Assembly: GCF_900101705.1 (NCBI RefSeq)
Contig: NZ_FNAC01000018.1
Location: 1-64,000, forward strand
DNA: 64,000 nucleotides
DNA from: Algoriphagus faecimaris
GTDB lineage: Bacteria; Bacteroidota; Bacteroidia; Cytophagales; Cyclobacteriaceae
Direction: 5' to 3'
Position 1 is the first letter of the stretch. Every line of letters begins with the position of its first letter. Below the pieces are notes generated by a model, which ran no database searches, was not told where the DNA came from, and saw only the letters and a program-made list of their open reading frames with translations. Shown one piece after another: positions 37,578-45,857 of this stretch. The translations under genes and the position numbers were made by a program.

Positions 37578-37917
37578 ACCTATCCATGTATTATGTTAAT
37601 ATTCACGATTAAAAATCAATACACTTGATTTCATAGAACAAAATTAATCCATTTACAGCAAGTTGGAATGGACTTATTACAATCCTAAGCAGATTTTGAT
37701 ATGAGGTTCAGTACTTGTTTGATCGTGCTGATCTATCTTTTTTCTGAATTGAAAAATTAAAATAAAAAGGGAATTATTAAATCATTCTAAGAGAAAGCGA
37801 AAAGCGCTCAAATCTACTTTCTGAGACTCTCTCCTGAGCATAAAAAGAGACTTCCTCTTTAAAGCTGCTGATAATCAGCTAGGAAGTAATAGGATTGGAA
37901 AGAATAAAGACAAGCTA

Positions 37918-37947
37918 TTGATTTGAGTAGATTTTAGCGTACATTTG
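37918..37947 (+). promoter_or_regulatory. Promoter of the SRP RNA gene
   Basis: TTG at 37918-37920, 19-bp spacer, TACATTTG at 37940-37947. This matches the Bacteroidota sigma-70-type consensus TTG-N19-21-TAnnTTTG. The expected start is about 7 nt downstream, at the 5' end of the RNA stem at 37955. Confidence 0.8.
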
Positions 37948-37954
37948 TGCCCTA

Positions 37955-38032
37955 GCGGCACGACCAGCTCCTGCTGAATCCCCCAGGTCCGGAAGGAAGC
38001 AAGGGTAGGCGGTTGTAGCGGTGCGATGCCGC
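37955..38032 (+). ncRNA. ffs: Bacterial small signal recognition particle RNA (4.5S)
   Basis: Contains the universal SRP core AGGTCCGGAAGGAAGCA (domain IV, with the GGAA tetraloop in CCGGAAGG) at 37985-38001. The 5' end GCGGCA (37955-37960) pairs with the 3' end TGCCGC (38027-38032), closing a single long hairpin of about 78 nt, and a T-run from 38035 ends it. It binds Ffh and targets nascent membrane proteins. Exact ends are approximate by a few bases. Confidence 0.92.
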
Positions 38033-38042
38033 TTCTTTTTTG
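38033..38042 (+). terminator. T-run terminating the SRP RNA
   Basis: CTTCTTTTTT directly follows the closing stem of the SRP RNA, so the RNA's own hairpin plus this T-run serves as intrinsic terminator. Confidence 0.65.
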
Positions 38043-38095
38043 CCCTAAAATCAATGCCTGCAACTTTTTAGCGTTCTATAACAGGATTAATCTTT

Positions 38096-38103
38096 TAACT
38101 TTG
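38096..38103 (+). promoter_or_regulatory. Candidate -7 box for the transaldolase gene
   Basis: TAACTTTG fits TAnnTTTG, with the ATG of the downstream gene at 38174, giving a leader of about 60 nt. No exact TTG stands 19-21 bp upstream, so the promoter is only half supported. Confidence 0.45.
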
Positions 38104-38173
38104 TTACGTTTAGTATCGGGTAGCGCTTTAGCTAGATCCGAGCAATAGTTTACCATTTATAAAACCTCTCAAC

Positions 38174-38833
38174 ATGAAATTCTTTATTGACACAGCCAAT
38201 CTTGACGAAATCCGCGAAGCTTACGACTTAGGCGTACTTGATGGCGTAACCACCAATCCCTCCTTAATGGCAAAAGAGGGAATCTCTGGTGAAGAAAATG
38301 TACGCGCACACTACAAAGCGATCTGTGACATAGTCGATGACAAAGTAAGTGCAGAGGTAATCGCCACTGATTTTGAGGGAATGATCAGAGAAGGTAAAGA
38401 ATTAGCAAAAATTGACGACAAGATCGTAGTTAAAATACCTATGATCAAGGAAGGAGTCAAAGCCATTAAATATTTTCACAGTGAAGGTATCCGTACCAAC
38501 TGTACTTTAGTGTTCTCTTCTGGTCAGGCGCTTTTAGCAGCCAAGGCAGGAGCCAGTTATGTTTCTCCTTTTATCGGTAGATTGGATGATATTTCATTTG
38601 ACGGGTTGGAGCTGATTGAGCAGATTGTTCATATTTATCAGACCTACGGCTATGCTACTGAGGTACTTGCCGCTTCTGTTCGCCATACCATGCACCTCAT
38701 CAAATGCGCTGAGATAGGAGCCGACGTAGTGACTTGCCCGCTCAAAGTGATCACCGGACTGCTTAAGCACCCACTTACTGATTCTGGATTGGCACAGTTT
38801 CTGGCAGATCATGCCAAAGCCGCTGGAAAATAA
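38174..38833 (+). CDS. fsa: Fructose-6-phosphate aldolase / short transaldolase
   Basis: A 219-residue TIM-barrel aldolase of the short transaldolase family (TalC/Fsa), about 100 residues shorter than classical transaldolase. It begins MKFFIDTANLDEI and has GVTTNPSLMAKEG, the Schiff-base Lys87 in VVKIPM, TLVFSSGQALLAAKAGASYVSPFIGRLDD split across the later strands, and a C-terminal helix. It transfers a dihydroxyacetone unit in the pentose phosphate pathway or splits fructose 6-phosphate; which activity dominates cannot be told from sequence. Own promoter candidate at 38096 and own terminator at 38844. Confidence 0.93.
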   Translation: MKFFIDTANLDEIREAYDLGVLDGVTTNPSLMAKEGISGEENVRAHYKAICDIVDDKVSAEVIATDFEGMIREGKELAKIDDKIVVKIPMIKEGVKAIKYFHSEGIRTNCTLVFSSGQALLAAKAGASYVSPFIGRLDDISFDGLELIEQIVHIYQTYGYATEVLAASVRHTMHLIKCAEIGADVVTCPLKVITGLLKHPLTDSGLAQFLADHAKAAGK

Positions 38834-38843
38834 ATCACAAGTA

Positions 38844-38875
38844 GGTTGGTCAACTCATGGCCAACCGCTTTTTTT
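38844..38875 (+). terminator. Intrinsic terminator after the transaldolase gene
   Basis: Stem GGTTGGTCA / TGGCCAACC (one wobble pair) with a 5-nt loop, followed by a 7-base T-run at 38869-38875. Confidence 0.75.
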
Positions 38876-38883
38876 GAAACAAC

Positions 38884-39087
38884 ATGTACATCATCAAAGT
38901 AAAAGGAAAAGCAAAAATACCTGACTACATTCAGATTAGGGATGAGAATTTCGTTTTGGTCGCTTATTTTAGAGCAGATAGACCGATGAAAAATATTGAG
39001 AAATTTGGGCTAGAGGGAAAAGAGCAAGCCCTAGAGGAACTCATCAAAAATCTACCCTTCGGGAAATTGCAAAAATTAGAACTTTAA
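38884..39087 (+). CDS. Small conserved protein upstream of ftsE (67 residues)
   Basis: A 67-residue soluble protein (MYIIKVKGKAKIPDYIQIRDENFVL...) with a beta-rich start and a helical end (GKEQALEELIKNLPF). It ends 2 bp before the ATG of the FtsE-like ATPase, so the two are surely co-transcribed. No family name is known to me. The coupling suggests a small cytosolic factor related to the divisome ATPase or a regulator; this is inference. Confidence 0.75.
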   Translation: MYIIKVKGKAKIPDYIQIRDENFVLVAYFRADRPMKNIEKFGLEGKEQALEELIKNLPFGKLQKLEL

Positions 39088-39089
39088 CC

Positions 39090-39800
39090 ATGGACTTCAG
39101 TACTCAAGCGGTTCTTAAAGTAGATCAAGCTACTATTTTTCAGGGAGTAGATCCTGTACTCAGTAATGTCAGCTTCTCAGTAGAGCAGCATGAGTTTGTA
39201 TTTCTAATCGGTAAAACAGGAAGCGGAAAAAGCTCCTTGCTCAAAACACTCTACGCGGACCTTCCATTAAGAAGCGGTACAGTAGAAATCGCTGGATTTG
39301 ACTTGACAAAAATCAAAAATTCGGAGGTACCTTTTTTGAGAAGAAAACTTGGGATTATCTTTCAAGACTTTCAGCTTTTCAACGACCGGACAGTAGCCGA
39401 AAACTTAGCCTTTGTAATGAAGGCAACCGGATGGAAAGACAAAGTGAAAATCAAGGAAAGAATGGCTGAGGTACTTTTGCTTGTCGGTTTAAATAATGCC
39501 TCATCAAAAATGCCTCATCAGCTCTCGGGAGGGGAGCAGCAGCGGGTAGTAATCGCCCGGGCACTTCTGAACGAACCCTCTATTCTTTTGGCGGATGAAC
39601 CTACAGGAAACTTGGATCCAGATGTGGCGGATGGGATTTTCAAGCTCTTCCAAGAAATCAATAAAAAGGGAACCGCTATATTGATGGCCACACACAATCA
39701 CGAGCTATTGAGAAAGTATCCTTACCGTGTATTAAAATGCGAAGCAGGAAAACTTTTGGATAGTCAGACGCATGACGTTTCCTTTGGTACGTCGTATTAA
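39090..39800 (+). CDS. ftsE: ABC transporter ATPase, FtsE-type
   Basis: A 236-residue ABC ATPase: Walker A GKTGSGKSS (about 45-53), Q-loop FQDFQLFND, signature LSGGEQQRV, Walker B ILLADEPT, and the H-switch in MATHNHE. The LFNDRTVAENL stretch and the H-loop are as in FtsE, which with FtsX controls peptidoglycan hydrolases at division. No ftsX follows here; in many Bacteroidota the two genes are apart. A LolD-type ATPase is the alternative. It is coupled to the 67-residue gene upstream. Confidence 0.87.
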   Translation: MDFSTQAVLKVDQATIFQGVDPVLSNVSFSVEQHEFVFLIGKTGSGKSSLLKTLYADLPLRSGTVEIAGFDLTKIKNSEVPFLRRKLGIIFQDFQLFNDRTVAENLAFVMKATGWKDKVKIKERMAEVLLLVGLNNASSKMPHQLSGGEQQRVVIARALLNEPSILLADEPTGNLDPDVADGIFKLFQEINKKGTAILMATHNHELLRKYPYRVLKCEAGKLLDSQTHDVSFGTSY

Positions 39801-39854
39801 TCAAAACAAACAAAAAAGTAAACCGTTTCTAAGTAGAAGATAATCACTAAAGAT

Positions 39855-41267
39855 ATGAGAATTTCAAAAATTTACTTTGGCATTTTCCTTTTAGGAGCCC
39901 TGTTGACAGGTTGTAAAGATGAGGAAGAAGTGCTCCCTACCCCAGACGTCACAGAAGAACCAGAACCTAGTCCCAATATCGCTATCAATAATTGGATTCA
40001 ATCAGTCATGAATGAAGTCTACTACTGGCTAGACGACATGAAATCACCGATCGCATCCGATTCGGATCCGGCAGAGTATTTTGAATCCCTTCTTTTCCGC
40101 CCTACAGACAGATTTTCTGCCATTTATCCTGATTACCAAGAACTGATCAACTCTTTAAACGGAGTGGAGCTCGAGGCTGGATACGAGTTCATTCTTTACA
40201 GAGAAAGTAACGAAAATGACAACGTCATTGCGCAACTCAGTTACGTAAAAAGAAATAGCCCGGCAAGCGAGGCCGGACTAAGAAGAGGTGATATCATCAC
40301 GCTGATCAATGGACGCCAGATGGATATCAACAACTTCAGAGATGTATTGGCGGATATTTCCCAAACGCACACCATCAGCTATTTAAGATACAATGAGGAG
40401 GCAAATCAATATCAACCTCAGCCTGATTTGCAATTGACTCCTGTGCAGCTGTCTGAAAATCCTAACTTCTTGGACACGGTCTACACAATTAATGATCAAA
40501 AAATCGGTTACGTGGTTTATCACTTCTTTGCACCTGGATCAGGTAATAACAGTACGGTGTATGATGATGAGATGGACGAAACATTCTCCAAGTTCAAAGC
40601 AGAAGGTATTAACCATTTAATTGTCGATTTCCGATACAATGGTGGTGGATTTGTATCATCCGCTGTCAATCTTGCGAGCTTGATCGCTCCGGGAGTGGGT
40701 GCCGATGCGGTTTTTTCCAAAACCAAATTCAATAGCTTCCTGAGCAGATTCGAAGATTTTCAAAATGTGCAAACGAAATTTAGAGCGAAGGATGAAAACC
40801 TCGGAAACACACTTTCTGGTAACAGAGTCTATATTTTGACTACTAGTAGAACTGCCTCGGCTTCAGAACTAGTTATCAACGGACTCAAACCTTATATGGA
40901 CGTCTTTTTAATTGGTGATAGAACAACAGGAAAAAATGTAGGCTCCATCCCATTTGAGGATGATGATAATCCTAACAATAGCTTCGGAATACTACCTATA
41001 GTAACACAAAGTTTTAATAGTGCAGATCAATCCGACTACACCACCGGCTTTGTTCCTAATATTGCTGCTCGTGAAGTGGAGGAATTGCCTAGACAATTTG
41101 GAGACATCAACGAGCAACTCCTAAGAAAAGCTATAGAACAAATCACAGGACAAAGCTCCTCGGCAAGGATCCAATCACTTGATCGGATAGACTTGGGTAG
41201 TACACTTGACCATAAAGTTCGAACTGGAACGATGGTCGAAAAACAAGACTTAATGAAAAATAATTAA
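39855..41267 (+). CDS. S41-family C-terminal processing protease, lipoprotein
   Basis: A 470-residue lipoprotein (lipobox LLTGC, Cys20). A helical N-terminal region (about 45-110) precedes a PDZ domain (PASEAGLRRGDIITLINGR, about 135-190), then the S41 tail-specific protease fold with VDFRYNGGGFV, the nucleophile Ser in TSRTASASELV and the base Lys in TTGKNVGS. It degrades or trims periplasmic or surface proteins from their C-termini. The gene ends in a strong terminator. Its target is unknown. Confidence 0.9.
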   Translation: MRISKIYFGIFLLGALLTGCKDEEEVLPTPDVTEEPEPSPNIAINNWIQSVMNEVYYWLDDMKSPIASDSDPAEYFESLLFRPTDRFSAIYPDYQELINSLNGVELEAGYEFILYRESNENDNVIAQLSYVKRNSPASEAGLRRGDIITLINGRQMDINNFRDVLADISQTHTISYLRYNEEANQYQPQPDLQLTPVQLSENPNFLDTVYTINDQKIGYVVYHFFAPGSGNNSTVYDDEMDETFSKFKAEGINHLIVDFRYNGGGFVSSAVNLASLIAPGVGADAVFSKTKFNSFLSRFEDFQNVQTKFRAKDENLGNTLSGNRVYILTTSRTASASELVINGLKPYMDVFLIGDRTTGKNVGSIPFEDDDNPNNSFGILPIVTQSFNSADQSDYTTGFVPNIAAREVEELPRQFGDINEQLLRKAIEQITGQSSSARIQSLDRIDLGSTLDHKVRTGTMVEKQDLMKNN

Positions 41268-41274
41268 TTAAAAA

Positions 41275-41300
41275 GGCCTCTTTAAGAGGTCTTTTTTTTT
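41275..41300 (+). terminator. Intrinsic terminator after the S41 protease gene
   Basis: Stem GGCCTCTT / AAGAGGTC (wobble-tolerant) with a minimal loop, followed by ten T (41291-41300), 8 bp after the stop codon. Confidence 0.85.
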
Positions 41301-41500
41301 AAGGCTGTCTCATCAATACTAAAAGTAACCTTGAGTACTTGAAAGACGAAATTCCCGAAATCGAAATCTTTCCCGAAGCGCTAATATGGGCTTTTGGCCC
41401 CTTACAGTCCTCGGGACTCGGCCATTGAAGGATTTTGGCACAATCAGGCCAACACTTCTACAAAGCTACCTATTGGACAACTGAATATATGTAAGTCCAA

Positions 41501-41527
41501 GCGTAGTCGAAGAATCTTCGACTACGC
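41501..41527. repeat. Perfect 12-bp palindrome with 3-nt loop
   Basis: GCGTAGTCGAAG-AAT-CTTCGACTACGC, followed by TCAGAGTGACC. This hairpin with its CAGAGTGAC tail is the kind of dispersed intergenic repeat seen in many Bacteroidota genomes. It may form a stable RNA or DNA hairpin. Confidence 0.7.
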
Positions 41528-41603
41528 TCAGAGTGACCACTATTCAACTTCTATGGTTAATTTTCATATGTTTATAATTTGATTTTTAATGGCCACAACT
41601 TGT

Positions 41604-41652
41604 CCCGAGTATCGGGGTGGAATCTTCGCAAGCATTCCCCGATCCATCGGGG
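41604..41652. repeat. Pair of CCCGA/TCGGG palindromes
   Basis: CCCGA-GTA-TCGGG at 41604-41616 and CCCCGAT-CC-ATCGGGG at 41637-41652, 20 bp apart. Two related hairpins in tandem fit a REP/BIME element. Confidence 0.6.
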
Positions 41653-42052
41653 CATACCACTGTGTGTCGCTTTGGGTCATGCTCGATTTCATCATTTCCT
41701 TTCTGTAAACGCTAATTTTTAAAACTCAGTTTGAGAGGCTTCTCAGTGTGACCACGATCATACTTTAAAGAAAAATTACCTTCATTTCCTTATTGCATGT
41801 TTACAAAATATTTAAGATTCAGGCTGACAATAGACCGATTTTTGAAACAGCCATGTTTTTAAATTCCTTCAAGAGAAAAAGAAGGACAACAGTTGACATA
41901 CATTTTCTACTGCGGAAGAAGATTTTAAGTCTATTTTCTCTTATTTTTTCTCAAAAAACCATTGATCTATTAGGTATTTTTTCCCATATTCCATCACTTA
42001 TTTCCAATAAGTAGCTTTAATCTAATATTTCATCAACCATCAACCCAACTTT

Positions 42053-43288
42053 ATGAAAAATCAAATTTGGAAAAAGCCTGCACTCTGTGCAGGTTTAGTT
42101 TTAGGTGCACTAAGCTTCGCTTGTCAGCCAATGGAAGAGAACCCTAATCTTCCAGATCAAGCTGTGGAATACTTAGGCTACCAAAATGGGGATATTATAC
42201 CTGGTAAATACATCGTAAGGCTCAATCCTAGTCATATCAATTTCAGAAAGACAAGAGATTATGCTTCGAATGAGGCCGCCATGCGAAAAATCGGGATTGA
42301 GCTTCTTTCTAAATACCGTATTGCGGAAAGTAATTTAGGTTATGCCTATGGCAGTTCTATAGAAGGTTTCTCCGCAGAACTTTCCGATGAAGAATACACC
42401 GCCTTAATTAATGATCCAGCAGTACAATTTATAGAACCTGATAGAATCATGGCGCTAGCACCACCTCCAGGGAAAGGGCCGGGAGGCGGAGGTAGCGACG
42501 GTGGAGGATCCAGCCCTACACAGGAAACTCCTTATGGGATTACCAGAGTAAATGGAGGTACCACCTACACTGGCAGCGGAAAAGCCTATGTCATTGATTC
42601 AGGGATTGATGGGAGTCACCCTGACCTAAATGTAAACGTATCTGCTGGATTCAATGCCTTTGACAAAGGCAAAGATGCTGACCTGAGCAAAGACGGAAGT
42701 GGGCATGGCACTCACGTAGCAGGCACGATTGCGGCAATTGATAATGAATTTGGAGTGATTGGAGTAGCAGCTGGAGCTACTGTCGTACCAATCAAAGTAC
42801 TAGATAGCCGTGGCTCTGGATCGTATTCTGGAGTGATTGCAGGAGTCGATTTTGTCACTGGAAGTGCCAATTCAGGAGACGTTGCCAATATGAGTCTGGG
42901 CGGACCGGCATCGGATGCTTTGGATGCGGCAGTCATCGCTTTGGCCAACTCAGGAGTAAAAGTAGCCTTAGCAGCTGGAAATGAAAGTAGAAACGCCAAT
43001 AACTCCTCTCCTGCTAGAGCAAATGCTCCAAACATCTACACTGTTTCGGCGGTAGATTCAGGTGATAGATTTGCTTCTTTCTCAAATTTCGGTAACCCTC
43101 CGATTGATTTTGCAGCGCCTGGAGTGGCAATAAAGTCCACAATACCTGGCGGCGGATATGCTATCTATAGCGGAACTTCAATGGCCTCTCCCCATGTCGC
43201 AGGGATTCTTTTGACAGGGAATCCTAGAAGCGGTGGATCTGCCACAGGAGATCCCGATGGAAATCCTGACTCAATAGCAGTAAAATAA
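42053..43288 (+). CDS. Subtilisin-like S8 serine protease, lipoprotein
   Basis: A 411-residue lipoprotein (lipobox LSFAC, Cys24). A propeptide of inhibitor I9 type (about 48-132, GKYIVRLNPS ... VQFIEPD) is joined by a Gly-rich linker to the S8 domain with the triad Asp182 (VIDSGIDG), His218 (GHGTHVAG), and Ser376 (GTSMASPHVAG). The oxyanion Asn lies in AAGNES. It is a surface or periplasmic protease activated by removal of the propeptide. The domain ends soon after the Ser motif with a short Gly/Asp-rich tail rather than a sorting domain. Own terminator follows. Confidence 0.94.
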   Translation: MKNQIWKKPALCAGLVLGALSFACQPMEENPNLPDQAVEYLGYQNGDIIPGKYIVRLNPSHINFRKTRDYASNEAAMRKIGIELLSKYRIAESNLGYAYGSSIEGFSAELSDEEYTALINDPAVQFIEPDRIMALAPPPGKGPGGGGSDGGGSSPTQETPYGITRVNGGTTYTGSGKAYVIDSGIDGSHPDLNVNVSAGFNAFDKGKDADLSKDGSGHGTHVAGTIAAIDNEFGVIGVAAGATVVPIKVLDSRGSGSYSGVIAGVDFVTGSANSGDVANMSLGGPASDALDAAVIALANSGVKVALAAGNESRNANNSSPARANAPNIYTVSAVDSGDRFASFSNFGNPPIDFAAPGVAIKSTIPGGGYAIYSGTSMASPHVAGILLTGNPRSGGSATGDPDGNPDSIAVK

Positions 43289-43299
43289 TAAACTTTGAA

Positions 43300-43330
43300 A
43301 AGCGGTTTCTGATTTTAGAAGCCGCTTTTT
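43300..43330 (+). terminator. Intrinsic terminator after the S8 protease gene
   Basis: Stem AAGCGGTTTCT / AGAAGCCGCTT (one wobble) with a short loop and five T. Confidence 0.8.
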
Positions 43331-43400
43331 CCTTATTATCAAATCGTTAACTTTTTGAAATCTTTACACTCCATCAACTGCCTTTCTTAATTTTGTTCGA

Positions 43401-43613
43401 ATGGAAGCAGTAGCCAGTTTTATATTAATTTTCTTAGTTTACTTCTTAGGCACCCTAGCTATCGTACAAGAAGTGATCAGACCTCGCAGACAGCTTATCA
43501 CCCTAAACGGAGGAAAAATAAAACAGTGGGCTACCAACTACAGTAAAATCATCCTGCTCAGCTTATTGCTCTCCTTTCTGACTACCTCTCTTGCCTATTG
43601 GTTATTCATTTGA
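43401..43613 (+). CDS. Small two-helix membrane protein (70 residues)
   Basis: A 70-residue protein with membrane helices at about 5-25 (ASFILIFLVYFLGTLAIVQEV) and 50-69, joined by a basic loop (RPRRQLI ... KIKQW). Family unknown; such small proteins often assist transporters. A TAATTTTG box lies at 43388-43395, only 5 bp before the ATG, so the start of transcription would fall near or inside the start codon unless another promoter exists. It ends before the bidirectional terminator at 43655-43675. Confidence 0.6.
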   Translation: MEAVASFILIFLVYFLGTLAIVQEVIRPRRQLITLNGGKIKQWATNYSKIILLSLLLSFLTTSLAYWLFI

Positions 43614-43654
43614 CAGCAAAATAAACTTTGATCAGTACCCCTTTCAAACAAAAA

Positions 43655-43676
43655 AACCGGCCTAAGGCCGGTTTTT
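43655..43676. terminator. Bidirectional terminator between convergent genes
   Basis: AACCGGCC-TAA-GGCCGGTT with A-run before and T-run after, so it works for both the small membrane protein gene and the TPR gene. Confidence 0.85.
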
Positions 43677-43697
43677 AAAACTTCGCTTTCTATTCAA

Positions 43698-44408
43698 TTA
43701 TTGTTGTGCTTGCTTCAGGTTTTCTTTTGCCAGAGCAAAGTTAGGGTCCAATTGAATCGCCTCTTCAAAAGCTGCTAAAGCTTCAGATTTAGATCCTTGA
43801 TCCAAGTAGATCATCCCTTTTAAATTGATCGCTGCAGCCTTCATGGAAATTTCCTGAGTCTCTGTTTGACTTAAAGGAAAGCCTATTTTCTCATCTGTTT
43901 TAGCTTCTCTTATCAATAAATTGACAGAGTTCATCGCCTCAGCGTATCGCTTAAGCGAATATTGTAAGTAGCCGCTCTTATACAAACTGAAATTATCCCC
44001 ACTCAAAAGATATAAAGACTCAAAGTGAGGCAACGCTCTATCCAGGGCCCCTACTTGCTCCAGCGAAAAAGCAGCAATCTCCAAAGCGCCAACGCTTTTA
44101 TCATTTACTTCTAAGATATCCAATGCTACCAATGCCGCTGAGGTAGACTGACCGAGTTCGAAATATAAGCTCCCAAGCGCCTCCTGAAAACGAAGATTCT
44201 CAGGATTCCTCACCATCAATCTATATAAGCTGGCTTTTGCCATTTGCGAATCATTATAACGCATGGCAAGCTGATAGGCAGCCTGATCTTCCATATTTAA
44301 TATGCGCTTAGTCTTGCTATCCAATCGAGGCAGCGAATCATTTCCTTCCTGTGCAAAGGCAAATTGCACCGTCAGCATTATTACTATGAGGGTAAGTATT
44401 CTTTTCAT
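43698..44408 (-). CDS. Secreted TPR-repeat protein
   Basis: A 236-residue protein with signal peptide (cleaved near FAFAQ) and five to six tetratricopeptide-type helix pairs, the last being the clear TPR AAINLKGMIYLDQGSKSEALAAFEEAIQLDPNFALAKENL. It probably works in the periplasm as a protein-binding scaffold. It is 36 bp downstream of cca and on the same strand, so the gene order is 162-residue protein, cca, TPR. The partner is unknown. Confidence 0.85.
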   Translation of the reverse strand: MKRILTLIVIMLTVQFAFAQEGNDSLPRLDSKTKRILNMEDQAAYQLAMRYNDSQMAKASLYRLMVRNPENLRFQEALGSLYFELGQSTSAALVALDILEVNDKSVGALEIAAFSLEQVGALDRALPHFESLYLLSGDNFSLYKSGYLQYSLKRYAEAMNSVNLLIREAKTDEKIGFPLSQTETQEISMKAAAINLKGMIYLDQGSKSEALAAFEEAIQLDPNFALAKENLKQAQQ

Positions 44409-44444
44409 ATTGTTATTATTATTCTTGATTTTAATTCAATTTCT

Positions 44445-45857
44445 TTATTTCACCAATCCTTTTTGTTTAGCCAATTGATGCATCAACTGTCGTGCCTCTT
44501 CCGGCTTGTTTTTAATTTTGCCTTCCAAGATAGCTTCTTTTATTTCTTCTTTGATCTCACCTACAGTTTTTGAAGGTTTCAATCCAAAGGTTTCCATAAT
44601 TTCTTCTCCGCTAATAGGGGGTTGAAAATTCCTCACTTGATCTTTTTCCTCCACTTCGCGAAGCTTCTGTTCTACTTTATCAAAGTTTTCGAGAAATCGC
44701 TTTACCTTTTTGTTATTCTTGGATGTGATATCTGCCCTGCAAAGCTTCATCAAGTCATCAATATCATCTCCTGCATCAAAAAGCAGTCTTCTCAGAGCAG
44801 AATCAGTCACTTCATCTTTGACTAGAGCGATGGGTCGGAGATGTAATCGCACTAATTTTTGAACATACTTCATTCGCTCGTCCATAGGGAGCTTTAGTCG
44901 CTTAAAAATTCCCGGCGTCATTCGTGCCCCTTTGTCTTCATGGCCGTGAAATGTCCAGCCTACTTTGCTATTAAATCTCTTCGTGGCAGGTTTGGCTATA
45001 TCGTGTAGGATAGCTGCCCAACGCAACCACAAGTCATCACTCACCAGACTTAAATTATCTAGGACTTGCAGCGTATGATAGAAATTGTCTTTGTGCGATT
45101 TATCGTCTACAGAGTCTACCCCTTGTAATTCGACCATTTCCGGAAAAAACTCATGCAAGAGCTTTCCTGCAAACAAGAGTTTAAAACCATAAGAAGGCTG
45201 ATCCGTCTGAATGATCTTATTTAACTCTACAATAATCCGTTCAGCCGATACAATAGATAAGCGATGGGCATTTTTGCTTAATGCATAGAAAGTGTCGGGA
45301 TCAATGTCAAAGCCGAGCTGACTTGCAAATCGTACAGCTCGCATCATTCTCAAAGGGTCATCCGAAAAAGTGATTTCTGGATCAAGGGGAGTTTTGATTT
45401 GCTTACGCTTCAGATCTCCGATTCCATCAAAAGGATCCAAAAGCTCTCCATAATTCCCCTCATTAAGAGAAATGGCCATAGAGTTGATGGTAAAATCTCT
45501 TCTCTCCAAGTCTTCTTGTAAAGTACCATCCTCTACTATCGGTTTACGACTTTCGGATCGATAGGACTCTTTTCTCGCCCCTACAAATTCCAGCTCACTA
45601 TCTTCTAACTTGAGCATGGCCGTCCCAAAATTTTTAAAGACAGAAAGGGGCACATGAAAATCAAACTGCTTGCTCACCTCTTCTGCCAAAGCAATACCGC
45701 TTCCCACACAAGTGAAATCCAAGTCTTTGCTAACTCGACCTAATACCAGGTCACGGACAAATCCGCCGACAACATAAGTCTCGAGATTGAGATTTTTTGC
45801 AGCAGCTCTGATTTTTGCAAAAACCTCATTTTTATCTAATTCTTCTTTAAAATTCAT
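44445..45857 (-). CDS. cca: CCA-adding tRNA nucleotidyltransferase with HD domain
   Basis: A 470-residue enzyme that adds or repairs the 3' CCA end of tRNA. N-terminal poly(A)-polymerase-like head: GGFVRD (31-36), the metal site DLDF (45-48), and RRDFTINS; then the tRNA-binding helices. The middle has an HD phosphohydrolase motif LHDIAKP and HGHEDKG. Its class II architecture with an HD domain is normal for Bacteroidota, where it also handles 2',3'-cyclic phosphates. It overlaps the upstream 162-residue gene by ATGA (45854-45857). C-terminal 60 residues are charged and helical. Confidence 0.96.
   Translation of the reverse strand: MNFKEELDKNEVFAKIRAAAKNLNLETYVVGGFVRDLVLGRVSKDLDFTCVGSGIALAEEVSKQFDFHVPLSVFKNFGTAMLKLEDSELEFVGARKESYRSESRKPIVEDGTLQEDLERRDFTINSMAISLNEGNYGELLDPFDGIGDLKRKQIKTPLDPEITFSDDPLRMMRAVRFASQLGFDIDPDTFYALSKNAHRLSIVSAERIIVELNKIIQTDQPSYGFKLLFAGKLLHEFFPEMVELQGVDSVDDKSHKDNFYHTLQVLDNLSLVSDDLWLRWAAILHDIAKPATKRFNSKVGWTFHGHEDKGARMTPGIFKRLKLPMDERMKYVQKLVRLHLRPIALVKDEVTDSALRRLLFDAGDDIDDLMKLCRADITSKNNKKVKRFLENFDKVEQKLREVEEKDQVRNFQPPISGEEIMETFGLKPSKTVGEIKEEIKEAILEGKIKNKPEEARQLMHQLAKQKGLVK

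Larger units (their letters stand above)
41301..42052. other. Gene-poor region with REP-like hairpins
   Basis: About 750 bp without a supported gene. It holds the palindromes listed at 41501-41527 and 41604-41652, and AT-rich sequence before the subtilisin-like gene. A plus-strand stretch around 41340-41480 reads partly like protein (EIPEIEIFPEALIWAFGP) but has an in-frame stop and no start, so it may be decayed coding DNA. Confidence 0.55.

Noticed and set aside
41793-42014. 73-codon plus-strand frame before the S8 protease gene
   Set aside because: AT-rich, basic/hydrophobic residues typical of untranslated DNA, no family and no ribosome-binding context.
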